A DNA stretch of 64,000 nt, from positions 146,502,494 through 146,566,493 of the forward strand of contig BSWB01000005.1 of the NCBI GenBank assembly GCA_033239125.1, in the 5' to 3' direction. Positions 1-11,119 of this stretch are shown here, in pieces (within the stretch, counting starts at the first letter, position 1; every line of letters begins with the position of its first letter). The notes under the pieces were generated by a model that saw nothing but the letters and a program-made list of their open reading frames with translations, had not been told where the DNA came from and did not search any database. Source of the DNA: Fagopyrum homotropicum (taxonomy: Eukaryota; Streptophyta; Magnoliopsida; Caryophyllales; Polygonaceae). The translations under genes and the position numbers were made by a program.

Positions 1-2
1 GT

Positions 3-98
3 AATTTGCCGTTGTCTCTTCATGAGATGTGTGATCTTGCTATCAAGGCTAGCTCTGGACTTTCTCTTGAGGATTTTCACTCGTCTTTTCGACGATGA
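3..98 (+). CDS. 3'-terminal exon of an unidentified gene (partial)
   Basis: An open frame runs from the window edge to TGA at 96-98 and encodes about 31 residues ending in SLEDFHSSFRR. It reads like real protein (mixed charged and hydrophobic residues, no low complexity), and an AT-rich 3'-UTR-like stretch follows to about 260. I do not recognise the family. A second frame (from base 1) is also open up to the TAA at 109-111, so the choice of frame is a judgement. The exon start and the rest of the gene lie outside the window. Confidence 0.4.
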   Translation, partial: NLPLSLHEMCDLAIKASSGLSLEDFHSSFRR

Positions 99-286
99 GG
101 AAGCAATATAATAATAGATTACAATTATCAATCTAAGTTGTTGTGATTGATCGAGTTTTTTTAAAGGTTTAGATGAGGAATGTAATATTGTAATTTGTAA
201 ATGGGATTTCTCCCTTTGTTCAAGTATTGTATATAGTTCTATTGAAATTCTCTTCAGAGATGACAGATCTAGATCCAGCAACCAAA

Positions 287-289
<3 letters not shown>

Positions 290-363
<74 letters not shown>
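290..363. repeat. (AT)n microsatellite, about 74 bp
   Basis: Uninterrupted alternating AT. It is likely to vary in length between individuals. Confidence 0.95.
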
Positions 364-365
<2 letters not shown>

Positions 366-1380
366 TAGAAATTGTAAACTGTTGAAAATGTGCCCTAGCA
401 ATAAAAAAAAATGTAGTAAATATGGCATTAGAAATGGAAAGAGATATATGTAAGGTGAGCATGGCAGGATATGTATGATTAATAATATATATAGAATTAA
501 AAGATAATTTGGATTTGGCGATTCTTATAATACACAAGTTTTTAAATTGAAATGGATGAGAATCATGAGATGCATGAGAATTCTTTGTTTGACTGATTCG
601 ATGTTGAATTGTTGAAGTGCTTGATAGAGGCCACGTCCCCCAACAGCTCACGACTTGAATTTAACCCTTTATATATATATACACACACATAGGTCTAAGG
701 TTTAAATTGAAAATGTTCGTTCCCTTGAATCAAAATAATGAGGGTAATAATTTGTTTAATTTATTTAATATTTATCATATACTTAAAATAAAATCTTAGT
801 TGAATATATAATATATAAATTAATATTTAGACAATTAATTATATTGCTGAACAATTTCGAATATAGTTCAACAATGAATATTTGACAATTACAAATATAG
901 TTGAACAATTTTAATTAAAAAAATACATATAATATTTAAATAAATATTATTAGTTCAATAACATTTGTATAACAACGTTTATTCAAATATGAACAATGGT
1001 CATATTTGAACTAGACGTGTTATTTGTTCAATTTATATAATAACATTACCTGAACAGCAAACTGAGATATTTAAAACAAATAAAATATTTCAAAACATTA
1101 GTACAAAATTTATACGGATATTATTTTTTTTAAAGATCTATTAATTGAATCGATAAAAATGATATCAATAATATAAGAAAATAAATATTAGAACAAAGTA
1201 TTTAATAAGTCCAAATTTTCATTTAACTTTTTCTGAATTTTTGAATAGTCATATGGCATGTGACATGTCTAACATTCAAGTATTCAACCTCCCGGCTCCC
1301 ACCACTAACCACTTTTTGCAAGAGGTCTCCCCTCAATATGTATATATTAATGACTTCGACATTTATTTTGTAGTTAGTAG
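364..1380. other. AT-rich intergenic stretch
   Basis: No credible coding frame and no clear transposon ends seen. Short recurring motifs such as GAACAATTT and TTGAACAA near 840-1040 give it a repetitive feel, but no unit could be defined. Confidence 0.5.
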
Positions 1381-1393
1381 ATAAATGACCTTT

Positions 1394-1535
1394 ATTTTCT
1401 ACGTTATAATCGGGTAGAAAGTCGTGGCCCATTGCTGGGGATACCCTCCCAATAGGAGGATTCGAACTCGAATCTCCAACTTAAACACTTAAAGGAGCCT
1501 AACACCACATCCCACTAAACCAACTGAGTATTGGT
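1394..1535 (-). mobile_element. tRNA-derived SINE, copy 1 (shortened)
   Basis: Read on the minus strand, it starts at about 1535 with ACCAATACTCAGTTGG, followed by a pol III A-box-like segment and a B-box-like GAGTTCGAATCC. It is flanked by a perfect 13-bp direct repeat, ATAAATGACCTTT, at 1381-1393 and 1536-1548, which is a target-site duplication. It matches the copy at 18515-18738 but lacks that copy's 3' stem-loop region and a clear poly(A) tail. The duplication and shared sequence are seen directly; the SINE assignment follows from the tRNA-like promoter boxes. Confidence 0.8.
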
Positions 1536-1590
1536 ATAAATGACCTTTTTTGCCGACTCAATACAAAACGGTTGTAGGCGTCTATATAGT

Positions 1591-1905
1591 GCTTTAATAT
1601 GAGAAAAGTTACTCGAAAGTCGGCTCTGGATTGGCTTGTTAAAAGTTCGGCTCGAACTTATTTATTTTTTAAATGAATTGAATATAAACACATTTAAAGA
1701 GCGTATAAAATTTAGGCTCAACTCGTTTATAAATGTGCCGAATTTGAACATTTCAATGCTCGGCTGGTTCAGTTAAAACATCATAGAAGCATTATTTTAG
1801 CCGAGCTACTCGGCATCGGCTCGAACTCGTTCACTTTCTAAATGAGCCAAATATGAACACATTTTAAAGCTCGTATAAAATTTATGTTCGGCTCGTATAA
1901 CACCC
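1591..1905 (+). mobile_element. Mutator-like non-autonomous element, GCTCG-rich family, copy 1
   Basis: It starts with GCTTTAATATGAG, ends with CTCGTATAACACCC, and contains repeated modules of the type 'GGCTCG..CTCGTT..AAATGAGCC..GCTCGTATAAAATTT'. Both ends and the internal modules match the better preserved copy at 58169-58501. No target-site duplication is recognisable here. It carries no coding capacity. Confidence 0.65.
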
Positions 1906-2834
1906 ATATGTGTATCTAAGTCTGGGGCAATTGTGTCATCAAGGTATATTAAGGTTTTTAGAGTTGTTTCGTTGCTGGTGAGAGGTTGAGATGATCATAT
2001 ACAATTTCATATTGAATCTCCATTTCTTTGACGAAGTCGGTATTATATATGATTTTAGAGAAATTTATTAAGTTGTTGACCGATAAATCCATTTTAAAAT
2101 CTCGACACCAACACTAATTTTTCTTTAAATCCTGAATTTCATATTTTCATTTACAATAACGTTTTAGTACCTCTAGAATTTAGTCCAATTCAAATAATTT
2201 ATATTATTAAAAAAAAAAAAGTGTGGTAGACGTGTAGCAATTGTGACCGTAGTTGAGGCAAGGTTTACTGGGCTGGGCCCAATGGACTTGGTGATAATGG
2301 GCCGGGTTTGGACTCTAACGGTCTAACTCTGAAGCTCATTTTATGGCCACGCTCTAAAGAACCCGGTCTTACATCATATTTTTACAGCCCTTGTAACTTT
2401 TTTGGGTTGATAAAAAAATACATCTTATCCGAATGGGTCACGTGAGTGCACAAAAATGACAAAACTTGGTGGGCCATGAGTCCACGACGGAGCACACGAA
2501 TCAAATCAATGAGCGATCGTCGTTGATCATCACTTTGATGATTACATGACGACGAGATCTTACTGTTCCCCACATGAATCTGCAGCTGCATGTCATCTCT
2601 CCCTTCTTGTAATGTTCCTCTAAATTTAAGTTGTAACGTTACATGTCATATATTATAAATCTCATGTCACGTACTCTTGTAATATGCCTCGTAATGTGTC
2701 ACTCTTTCAAAATCGATATGGATTCGGGTCGATTGGACTTTGATCGGGAAATTAAATTTGTCTAAACCGGATCGATTATGGATCAGAACGGATTTGTAAG
2801 AGAGTTAAATTGGCCAAGTTCGTGCTCTACATGT
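1906..2834. other. Intergenic, nothing supported
   Basis: No credible coding frame. A GC-richer patch at 2262-2310 carries GGCTGGGCCCAATGG and GGGCCGGG motifs, and TGGGCC boxes of this kind occur in plant promoters, but no gene follows. The region may be transposon relic. Confidence 0.4.
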
Positions 2835-3185
2835 CCTCATTGCATATAGTCCGCCGACATCTTCACTAAAAGATTGCAACAAAGTCTATTCCTCGATTTC
2901 TCGTTCCACTCTAACTATCCGGCCTCCTCTTCAGCATATCAGTACGCCGTCATTTTCACTAAAAGATTGCCACGAGGCTGGTACTTGATTTATGTGTGTT
3001 TCTTGTTGGGACTTTTGTTACGTTAAATTGTTATTGTTTTTGTTGTTCGTGGACCTTTTGACTTATCAACCGATTACTTCATCTAAATGATTCGATTTGC
3101 TCTCATAAGTTGTTTAAGTAAAATGTTGGTTTTCACTTGAACTCATATACCTCCCTTTCTCCGAAGTTAGAATTGAGAGGAGGTC
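2835..3185 (+). mobile_element. Ty1/copia C-terminal pol remnant
   Basis: In the frame starting at 2853 the sequence encodes ADIFTKRL, the hallmark end of copia RNase H, followed by a variable tail. An approximate repeat of the motif (VIFTKRL) follows at about 2945-2975. A purine-rich GAGAGGAGG at about 3175 could be the polypurine tract before a 3' LTR. Upstream pol sequence is not recognisable, so this is a heavily decayed fragment. Confidence 0.5.
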
Positions 3186-4026
3186 ATTGTCTACTCTTTT
3201 AGGATTTTGACATCCACAAGAAGAGATCGAGGTCGAATTCCGATCCAAAGTGTTTTAATGGCGATTACTTCAATGACGTTTATGTGCTAGAGTTGTCATC
3301 AATTGATAAGAGATATTTCACAAGAGTAAAAGAGATGAATCATATAGTCAATCTTCTTCAACTTTGTTTATTTTTATAAGCTCGTGTGTTTTTGTTATCT
3401 TCTCTTATCCTACGTTCTTACACTTGTATTACAAGTTTGTCTTAAATTGATTACTTGGTAGATTTTGGGTCGAATATCCCCTCTCGAGCTCTTGCATAGT
3501 GGAATTTTATGCTCAAATCGGATCACCAGTATTGTGTGTTCTCTTCTTCTTCTTCTTCCGTTTCTGCTTTGGTCGAGATCACTCTAAATCTGTGTTTAAG
3601 TTTTCCCTTTTTTCAAGGGTTTAATATTACACTATTTTTCATTGGCTCCCTTCCTTAAAAAATCCCTTGACCAAAACTTACCTTTTTTTTTTTAAGATAG
3701 TTCAAATTATGGCCTAAACGGAATTTTGGACCGCATCTGTATCGAAAATCTTTTGTTGGTCCGGATCTGGACAAAATATTCAGGTCCAACCGAGCCTATT
3801 AATAAGTTTTTTTTAAAAGGCACAATTTCGATCCAAAAAACCTAAAAATTTTGTCCTACCGGTATGAGTCAATGAGGAATGGACCTAATAATTGATTTTG
3901 ATCCAGGTACGTTCCAACAACAAATTTTGTGTACGATCTAGAACCGATTAACATTCCTACCTCTTCCCCATCAAGGGCACTATCGTTAAGATACACCACC
4001 AAATATTATCTTATCTTGCATATTAA
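3186..4026. other. Intergenic, possible LTR remnant then unclassified
   Basis: If 3175 is a polypurine tract, the following 200-400 bp could be a decayed LTR, but no ends were found. A short (CTT)n tract lies at 3544-3559. No coding frame is credible. Confidence 0.35.
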
Positions 4027-4351
4027 GGGCTCGTTTGGTATGACGGTAGGAATGGAGTTGGGGGAGCTCTTTGCTAATCGAGGGCTTCACTTCCGATTTC
4101 GCTATTTTGATTCCCTGCTCTGGTTCATCAGGAATTGGAATAGAATATGAAATTAGAATAAGCAATTCCTAATACTTGATGTTTGGTATGATGCTGGAAT
4201 GAAATATTTTTGACACATATTTTTTATTTTATATGAGTCATTTCATGAAATCATTCTCGTTCCGATTTTAAACCTTACCAAACATGAGATATTGATATGA
4301 CTCATTCCAATTTCTATTTTTGATTCAATGAGAATCGTAACAAAGGAGCCC
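4027..4351. mobile_element. Tourist-like (PIF/Harbinger) MITE, 325 bp
   Basis: The ends are inverted repeats: GGGCTCGTTTGGTATGA at the left, and a right end whose reverse complement begins GGGCTCCTTTGTTACGA. The element is flanked by a 3-bp TAA duplication (4024-4026 and 4352-4354), which is the PIF/Harbinger target size. There is no coding capacity. It ends only about 12 bp before the TATA box of the STS14-like gene, so it forms that gene's immediate upstream promoter region. Confidence 0.8.
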
Positions 4352-4363
4352 TAAAGTAATTCA

Positions 4364-4372
4364 TATATATAC
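4364..4372 (+). promoter_or_regulatory. TATA box of the STS14-like gene
   Basis: TATATATAC, about 52-60 bp before the ATG at 4425. That spacing suits a transcription start near 4395 with a short leader. No other TATA-like motif lies closer. Confidence 0.6.
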
Positions 4373-4424
4373 ACATAATACAATTACACATCAAATTCGC
4401 CTTCACTAAGCATCAACTCGCAAA

Positions 4425-4919
4425 ATGTCTCCTTTCCTAGTCACCATTTCTCTCCTGGCCACCCTCCACGCCGCCACCGCCGCCGTAGACCCAACAAACG
4501 AATTCCTCGATCCACACAACCAAGCCAGGGCGGAAGTCGGAGTTCCTCCACTAACATGGAGCCCTAAGCTCGCCGGAACCGCCGTCCAGCTGGCAAAGTA
4601 CCAGCGAATAAAGTACAGGTGTCAGTTCGCCAACTTAACAGGGCAAGAGAAATACGGCACCAACCAGCTATGGGCCAGCGGGTCAAATTTGACTCCACGC
4701 GCCGCCGTTGGAAATTGGGTGGCGGAGAAGAAATTCTACGACCACGCGCGTAACACGTGCGACCCGGAACACCCGAGGTGTTTGGTTTACACGCAGGTGG
4801 TGTGGCGGAATACGACGGACTTGGGTTGTGCTCAGGCGGTGTGTGGTAAGGAGAGTTCGTTTTTGACTATTTGTCTTTATTACCCTCCCGGTAATGTCGT
4901 TGGAGAAAGCCCTTATTAG
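4425..4919 (+). CDS. PR-1/STS14-like secreted CAP-domain protein
   Basis: Intronless, 164 residues, the usual size for PR-1 proteins. Residues 1-19 form a hydrophobic signal peptide with likely cleavage before AVDP, so the product should be secreted to the apoplast. The CAP domain follows: DPHNQAR near the start, LTWSPKLA, YGTNQLWASG, AAVGNWVAEKKFYDHA and VYTQVVWR, with six cysteines as in PR-1 after the signal peptide. The classic GHYTQVVW box reads CLVYTQVVW, so the second His of the CAP His/Glu tetrad is absent. As I recall, the STS14 (pistil) branch often shows this too. The C-terminus PPGNVVGESPY fits the PxGNxxxxxPY pattern of CAPE peptides. PR-1-type CAP proteins bind sterols and act in defence; STS14 is linked to pistil tissue. 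The PR-1 family assignment is firm, the STS14 subgroup likely. Confidence 0.9.
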   Translation: MSPFLVTISLLATLHAATAAVDPTNEFLDPHNQARAEVGVPPLTWSPKLAGTAVQLAKYQRIKYRCQFANLTGQEKYGTNQLWASGSNLTPRAAVGNWVAEKKFYDHARNTCDPEHPRCLVYTQVVWRNTTDLGCAQAVCGKESSFLTICLYYPPGNVVGESPY

Positions 4920-5115
4920 GCTTACAGGGGTAGAATCGTCCTTAAGGTTATGTGATGAATAATGAGCTAATGCTTGTTTAATTATGTTGCTATTTACATG
5001 AGCATGTGTTTATGCCGAATTTTGTGCTGTGGATTTGCATGCATTAATTATCGTGGGATTATTATTTTATCATGCATTAATCAGCTTGAAAATCTGAAAT
5101 CATAATAAAGTGAAG

Positions 5116-5118
<3 letters not shown>

Positions 5119-5169
<51 letters not shown>
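5119..5169. repeat. (AT)n microsatellite, about 51 bp
   Basis: Pure AT run about 200 bp after the STS14-like stop codon, just beyond a possible polyadenylation signal (AATAAAG at about 5104). Confidence 0.95.
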
Positions 5170-5171
<2 letters not shown>

Positions 5172-6164
5172 AGATGTGTAACAAACAAGAGAAATTTGTA
5201 TATTTATTTTTTTAAATGGAAAGGAGTTCAACTACGACACACCATATAATGGTAAAAAAAATCGACAAACGAACTAATCGTCATGAAGGATACAAAGTAT
5301 ATCAGGTAGGCCGGAAGCATAAGGATCTTCATTGGAAAGAAAGAAGATTTAGTCAATAGAAAGCAACCAGCACATCCGTCGTCATGAAAAAAGTACACGG
5401 TTAGGAAGTTAAAAGTACACGGTTAGGAAGTTTGGGAACAACGGTAGAAATTTGTGGCAATCGGGGTAGAATTTGCATGGGCCAAAAGCCTTTTAAAATA
5501 ACCTCAATTGGGCTGCATAGAATCGTGTAATTGGGCCTTTGGGTCGTGGGCTCTTCTAGCTTTTTGGGCCTACTAAGATAAGGAACTTTTGCACTTTCCC
5601 ACAATGTAAAGAAAATTTTGACTAGTTGTTTGAGTATTTTTTGAAGCTTTTCCTAAATAATACAAAGTAATATGTCAATGAAATTTTGTATTGAATGATT
5701 AGTAAGAGGATTATTTGTAGATTTTTCATTAAAAATACTAAAAGAAGTAGATTTTAAATGATTTTTGATAAGCCACAGACAATAAGGGTATATTTCAGAT
5801 CATTTTTTTAATCATATTCCACCAAACCGCTCTTACGAATAGACTTGTACAAATCCGGATTAGCCCGCCACCATATGAACAAAGTAAATGTCCAAACCGG
5901 GTCTGACTCTGTTCTTAGACCGGTCTAGATAATGCAATAATATGAACTGAAACCTCACTTGCATTCATAGAAGCACAATATGCTACATTTACAAAATAGG
6001 ATGGAATAAATCCACCCTTGTTCTATACTTCCTAACACACTTCTTTGTACATCAACCTAAAAGAACAAATTTGAACAAAAAATAATGGTCTCCTAGTAGT
6101 ATTTCACACCCAAACAAAAAATACCAAAAATAAAATGCATTTAAACAATTCACTATTATGATAT
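5170..6164. other. Intergenic between convergent genes
   Basis: Holds the 3' flank of the DUF547 gene at its right end. An 18-bp direct duplication, AAGTACACGGTTAGGAAG, occurs at 5391-5408 and again at 5412-5429. No coding frame or transposon ends seen. Confidence 0.5.
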
Positions 6165-9100
6165 TCATTTCACAACTTCCTTGGAAATCAGATAACGGAA
6201 ACTGAAGTTATGAGCAACCCATTCGATACTCTTCTTTGATTTACCCACATGACACTTCTTCAAGCTCTTTCTAAGTGATTCCGGTAACGCCAGTTGAATC
6301 ATCTCGACAATGCTAGCCGTGCTCAATGCTGATTCTTTAGCGTATGTTTCCATCAGTTTTGGAAGAACCAGCTTTTGATCTTTTCGCATTCCGAATGTTG
6401 CTCTTATGTACTCTTCCTTTGCTGATTCTAGCTCCTGGAACACTCGCTTTGGCGTGTACACTCGTAGCTGAACATACAAAAGCATTACATTATACACTAC
6501 AGTTATACAGTTCAGTTCAGTTCAGAGAAAGTCAGTCTGTACCGCTGGATCGGAATGGCTGCCTGAGCAGAGAGCGAAGTGAAGAAGTGGTTCAGGGTTC
6601 TCGATTGCATAGGCTTGACGGTCATCTCCAAACTTGAATTTCGTCTTTGGAGAAACTATCATTCGGATCCACTGTAATAACAGAAGGTTTCAATCAACTC
6701 ATTTACAAACATGTAGTGAGACATTTGATCAAGAAGATGATCAAAGAATCAAACCTGTCCGGGGCGAGACATTCTGCATCCCAAGATAGTACTTTGTATT
6801 GTATCTGCACTGATGATATGACCGCCGACGTTATATGCAGCCTGTATAGCATGAGAAGAGACGAAAGAATTGGGTTAAATAAGCTTTTTTTTTTTATAGT
6901 CTTTTGTTTTGCAGACCCTCTAATTTCACTAAATGAGTTTGTGCTATGAGTACTCTTAATAGAGTAATCGTGGTAAAAGGCCTCGGATGAAAGATTTTTG
7001 TGTGTAATGATTGGTATAAGGTTGAATACCTTCAAGAGTAGAAACACTTTCTTCATGTTACTTTGGGGAATACCATAAGCCAAGAATGCCTGTCAAGGGA
7101 AAATGTAATCAGGATAGAACCATAAAGAAAACAACATATCTGAACTCGAATATGAGATTGTGTTCCTTACATGCATCACCAAGGAGTTATGAATGTTGAT
7201 CCAGAAAGCGAGTTTCTCCTCATGTGTCATCTTCTTAGGATCAATTTCTTGCAGCCGGCAAATCAAAGATCTTTAAGTGAGGAAAAGGTGTAATTTAGTA
7301 AGTTTGGTAGCAAAAGTTTAAGAAAAAAAGAACTTGTTATGTTTTTTAGTCTTACTTGAAGTTTTGCAGCATAAGTTCAACATCAGCTAACTTTTGACCA
7401 TCTCTATATATACAAGGCACCTCAATCATAGTACTATAAGGACCGCTGAATTCTTTAAGCCCTTCTACGTTGAACGGGTTATCTAAACGCATTTCATAAG
7501 ACGAATCCTTTCCAAAACTTGGACTCCATGCATCACATTGATAGTTTGGAGAGAATGCACCCATTGAGGATGCTGATGAGTTGGGTGATGTAAGGCCATT
7601 GTGTACTGAAGGAGCTTCTGCTAACTTACAGAAAATTGCTGCCATTGACTTTACCATTTCTTCTGAAATCCTGTTTGGTGTCTCTAGTCCATGATCCGAG
7701 ACTCGGGTGCCTAGATATTCAGCTAGGCTTATCATGTTTGATGAGTTGTTCTGTGCATACTGCAAAGATAACAAAGAGAACAATTACCATGAAAGGAATC
7801 CAAAGGATCATGATAAAATCAAAAGAAAAGAAACACTTTCAAGAAAGCTGACTTAAAATCTTTTGAAAAAGGAAAAAAAAAGTTCAACTAAAGATGTTGT
7901 CATGATTACTAAACTAGTGGGTAAAATGAGCTAAAGGATTGCAGACCCTACATAAAAAAAAAGAAGAAGAGGGCTTATGTTTACCTCCATTCCAGACAGA
8001 GGTTGAGAATGGCAAGATTGCAAAGCTTTAGACAAAGGGTCAATTGTAGAGGAACTCTGCATTGGGTAGGCTGAGCGGTGAGACAACGTAGAATGACAAC
8101 GATGAACAGATGAGTCATATGTTGTCTTCTCTTCAAAGCCAAATCTACCAGATTTGAACATTTTCTCTTCAACACCAAATCCACCTCTGTCTTGGTGAGA
8201 ATTAGGTAGTAACTTTGAAGTAGGAGGAGCCTTTGTTGTTGCATCACTTGCCGCGTCATCAACAAACAATCTCTTGGGGGTCATTAGAGGAGATTTTGGT
8301 CTTTGATCCTTGGCAATTGTTGGAGACACCGCGGAAACTTGTTGATCAAAAGCTTTTCTATACAACGAGAGAAGATACCGCTCCAAATACCCCACTTCCA
8401 ACTCCAAGACTGCAATCTCATTGATCAATTTAGTTGCAGGCTGTTTTTTATGACAGCAATAGCTTATAAGTTAGTATAGAGATAGTGACATACTGACATA
8501 TGAAAAATAGTTGCATTTAGTAATCACCTTTGGCATTGAAGTTTGGTTGGTATCACAAGAGGAAGATCCAGAGCCCAATGCTTTCTCTAGAGTACGACGA
8601 ACATGAAATTGATCTTGTAATCTTTTCTCCAGCTGAAGAATCTGCTTCAAACATGGGATTTTAAGTATGAATTAAAATGAGTAAGCATAAACTGATCTAC
8701 TTCAAATGGTTACCTCTTGCTTTAACGAATTCTGTGTTCCGGTGTTTGGAGAAGTTCGTTTCTTGTTTTCGGAAGTCGCCTTCAACCTATCCATATCCTA
8801 AAACCCAGACAGATCCAATTATCTGGTTAAATGTATGAAATTTCACATGTAACACATTCATGAAAACCCAGATCATTTCCAATGAATGACAATTCAACAG
8901 ACTGAAGCACAAAAGCAATGACAAAAGAGCAATCATGCTGTGAGCATGTTCAGGTTAACATACTGGCTAAGTGGTTAACAACACGAGCCACTAAAGCCAC
9001 TTTTTCTTTGTTTAAAGTCTAAAATTAGCAAAAGCAAAGGAGCTATTTTCTTACCAACTTTAACCGAGGAGATTCTTCAATGGAATCATCACTATTACTT

Positions 9101-9574
9101 TCATCACCTCTCTTCTTACCAGGAAAGCTGACAAACAGATTAATTTAAACACAATTAACAAGCAAATTAATGAAAGAAAGAGAAGACCACTATGTTTCAG
9201 AGGCAAGCTCAGATTTGGGTTTGAGGAATGAACAAGAGTTGATATTTATTATTTACAGTAGAAAGATAACTTAGAAGAAGAGCAATTGATGAACTGAGAG
9301 ACCCACAAGATATCCATTAGGTTTACTCTAATAAAAGCACAAGATTCTATTAACAAACTTGGGTCCAGCTCCAAGATCAAATTGAATCACCATAAACAAC
9401 AACAGACAAAAGCCCTATACTAATTCAAGCAAAATGCAACCTACCCTGTAAAAATTACCACATGGTCCACATTCCAAAATACCAAAACAGAAAAACCAGT
9501 GAAAAAAGATCAGTAAAAAACCTCTTTGAACGCTTATGCTTTGCAGTTGCAGCATCTCTATCTTGAAACCCCAT
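6165..9574 (-). CDS. Lzipper-MIP1 / DUF547 domain protein, 620 aa, 11 exons
   Basis: Coding exons in transcript order (plus-strand coordinates): 9574-9522, 9127-9055, 8797-8714, 8641-8528, 8440-7985, 7759-7356, 7270-7171, 7089-7030, 6841-6755, 6671-6543, 6467-6165. All junctions are GT..AG and keep one frame, giving 620 residues. The N-terminus is basic (KHKRSKS). Residues about 62-140 form the ternary-complex-factor MIP1 leucine zipper (LQLEKRLQDQFHVRRTLEKAL, then NEIAVLELEVGYLERYLLSL). A serine-rich linker follows, and residues about 396-530 carry DUF547 (SLICRLQEIDPKKM, KLAFWINIHNSLVMH, AYNVGGHIISADTIQ, RVYTPKRVF). The biochemical role of DUF547 is not established; some zipper-bearing members interact with MADS-box partners. 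The exon 9 donor and exon 8 acceptor flank an intron (6842-7029) mostly filled by a repeat. The family is certain; the short first exons are slightly less so. Confidence 0.9.
6862..6988 (+). repeat. Intron-borne dispersed repeat, copy A
   Basis: From GAATTGGGTTAAATAAGC to AGTAATCGTGGTAAAAG it matches 26597-26775 in the SUVR5 gene. It occupies about two thirds of the 188-bp intron between DUF547 exons 8 and 9, antisense to that gene. The element class is unknown. Confidence 0.7.
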
Positions 9575-10704
9575 AGCCAAAAACCAAAACCCTCAAATCA
9601 AAGCTCTTGATTCGGGCAAAAATGGCGAAGAACAGCAAAACCCAGAAACCAAATGGCGAGAAAACTCAGACCCACATAGGATATTCAGATTGTCTACAAA
9701 ATCTCAGTACCCAGATGAGAGACATTAAGAAAAAAGATGATTCCTTTCTATGAGATGAGTGATAAACAAACTGATAATAAGATGATAACAAACTATGAGA
9801 TCATAAACTAATATACACCTAAAAAGCTCAAAGAGAATATCTGTTATCTTTTGACTAGTAGGGCAAAACTAGAAAGTGTAAGGGGGTATCACCCAGGTAT
9901 AATAATAAATACCCTAATAGTGCAAACTTTTGTAAAAGGCAAGGCCTTTTTGCATAAAAAGGAGTTTTTCTGGATTTTTACTTGGAACAAAGTCCACTCA
10001 ATACTATACTGTATCAAATGACAAAAGGAAGATTGCCATATACCAAATGTCAAAGCATCTAAAAGTAGATGTTTTTCTAACCCAGAAGGTAAAATATATA
10101 TGCAGCAAAGTGAAAGTAGTAGATCAAGGGATAATACTATGAAGCTTTAGAGTTTCAGAGGATATACTTATACACTATCTAGTATTTAGGTATGAAGCAA
10201 TGTATATCAATGGTGATAATCAAGGGTGTTTTGTACAATAAAACAAAGTTGAAAGCTTTGGAGGAGATTTGTCAATATTATTGCTGTCAATAAAATAATA
10301 CTAAAAGTGTTAGAAAAGAAGACAATCCCCACATTCTATTCTCTTGTTAGAAAGCAAGTGGAGAGTAGTTGTTGAACGTCCCCTCTTCTTCTGTCTTCTT
10401 CTCCCTTGATTGGTTTCTCTCATTTTCATTGTCTTTGTAGTTTATCTGCCCTAACCTCCAACTCACTTCCCTAAAATAATTATAAAAAAACACCTTATAT
10501 TATATTTTTTTATCCCTTTTAAGTTTTGATTGCTTAATACATAATCAATATTTAGAATTATTAGCTATATTTGGAAGTATTTATATTTTTACCAAATATT
10601 CAATTATTTTTAACCTTAAATTCCAAATCTGTAAAAAAAAAAAGGTGAATTTTTTTTTAATACATTGGATATTTTAATGTATAAAACATAATAGAAAGTA
10701 GTAA
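9575..10704. other. 5' leader and promoter side of the DUF547 gene
   Basis: The stretch up to about 9750 is probably the minus-strand 5' UTR. Beyond it the sequence is AT-rich, with a CT-rich tract on the plus strand at 10378-10440. No TATA box could be assigned with confidence and no coding frame was seen. Confidence 0.4.
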
Positions 10705-11119
10705 GAGTGTGTTTGGTAAGAGATGGAGGTTATTTTAAAGATTAATCTAGATGAAATTTAAAAGGGGTTAAATTTTATATGGGATTTATTAGGGATTATT
10801 TGATATAAAATAATTTACGTGAAGTTGTTCGGTTGAAGATCTTTTAATAGGTTTAATTGATATTGATTTACAAATTTACCCTTATTTTAACCTTAAATAT
10901 GGTTAAATTGGGGGCATGAGTGGAATCCTAAATGATATTTGAAAATTAATCTCCTTTAACCTTGGTAATATAAGGTTATTTTTTTGCCCTTTTTAATCCC
11001 AATTGATCCCCTATATAATTTTTTTCCATAATCTCCACCTTCATCCAAACCCCTACACAAATTTAATCTCCTAAATTTAATCTAAATGAACCTTCTCTAA
11101 TCTCCAACCAAACACACCG
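10705..11119. mobile_element. MITE, 415 bp, PIF/Harbinger-like ends
   Basis: The left end GAGTGTGTTTGGTAAGAG is mirrored by a right end whose reverse complement is CGGTGTGTTTGGTTGGAG. The subterminal parts also pair imperfectly (about 10745-10780 against 11040-11100). The flanking triplets are TAA and TAG, an imperfect 3-bp target duplication. There is no coding capacity. Confidence 0.65.

Noticed and set aside
289..651. 120-residue minus-strand frame
   Set aside because: Ends in translated AT repeat (IYIYIY) and has no family resemblance. Chance frame.
3929..4150. 73-residue plus-strand frame
   Set aside because: Runs into the MITE at 4027; no conserved features.
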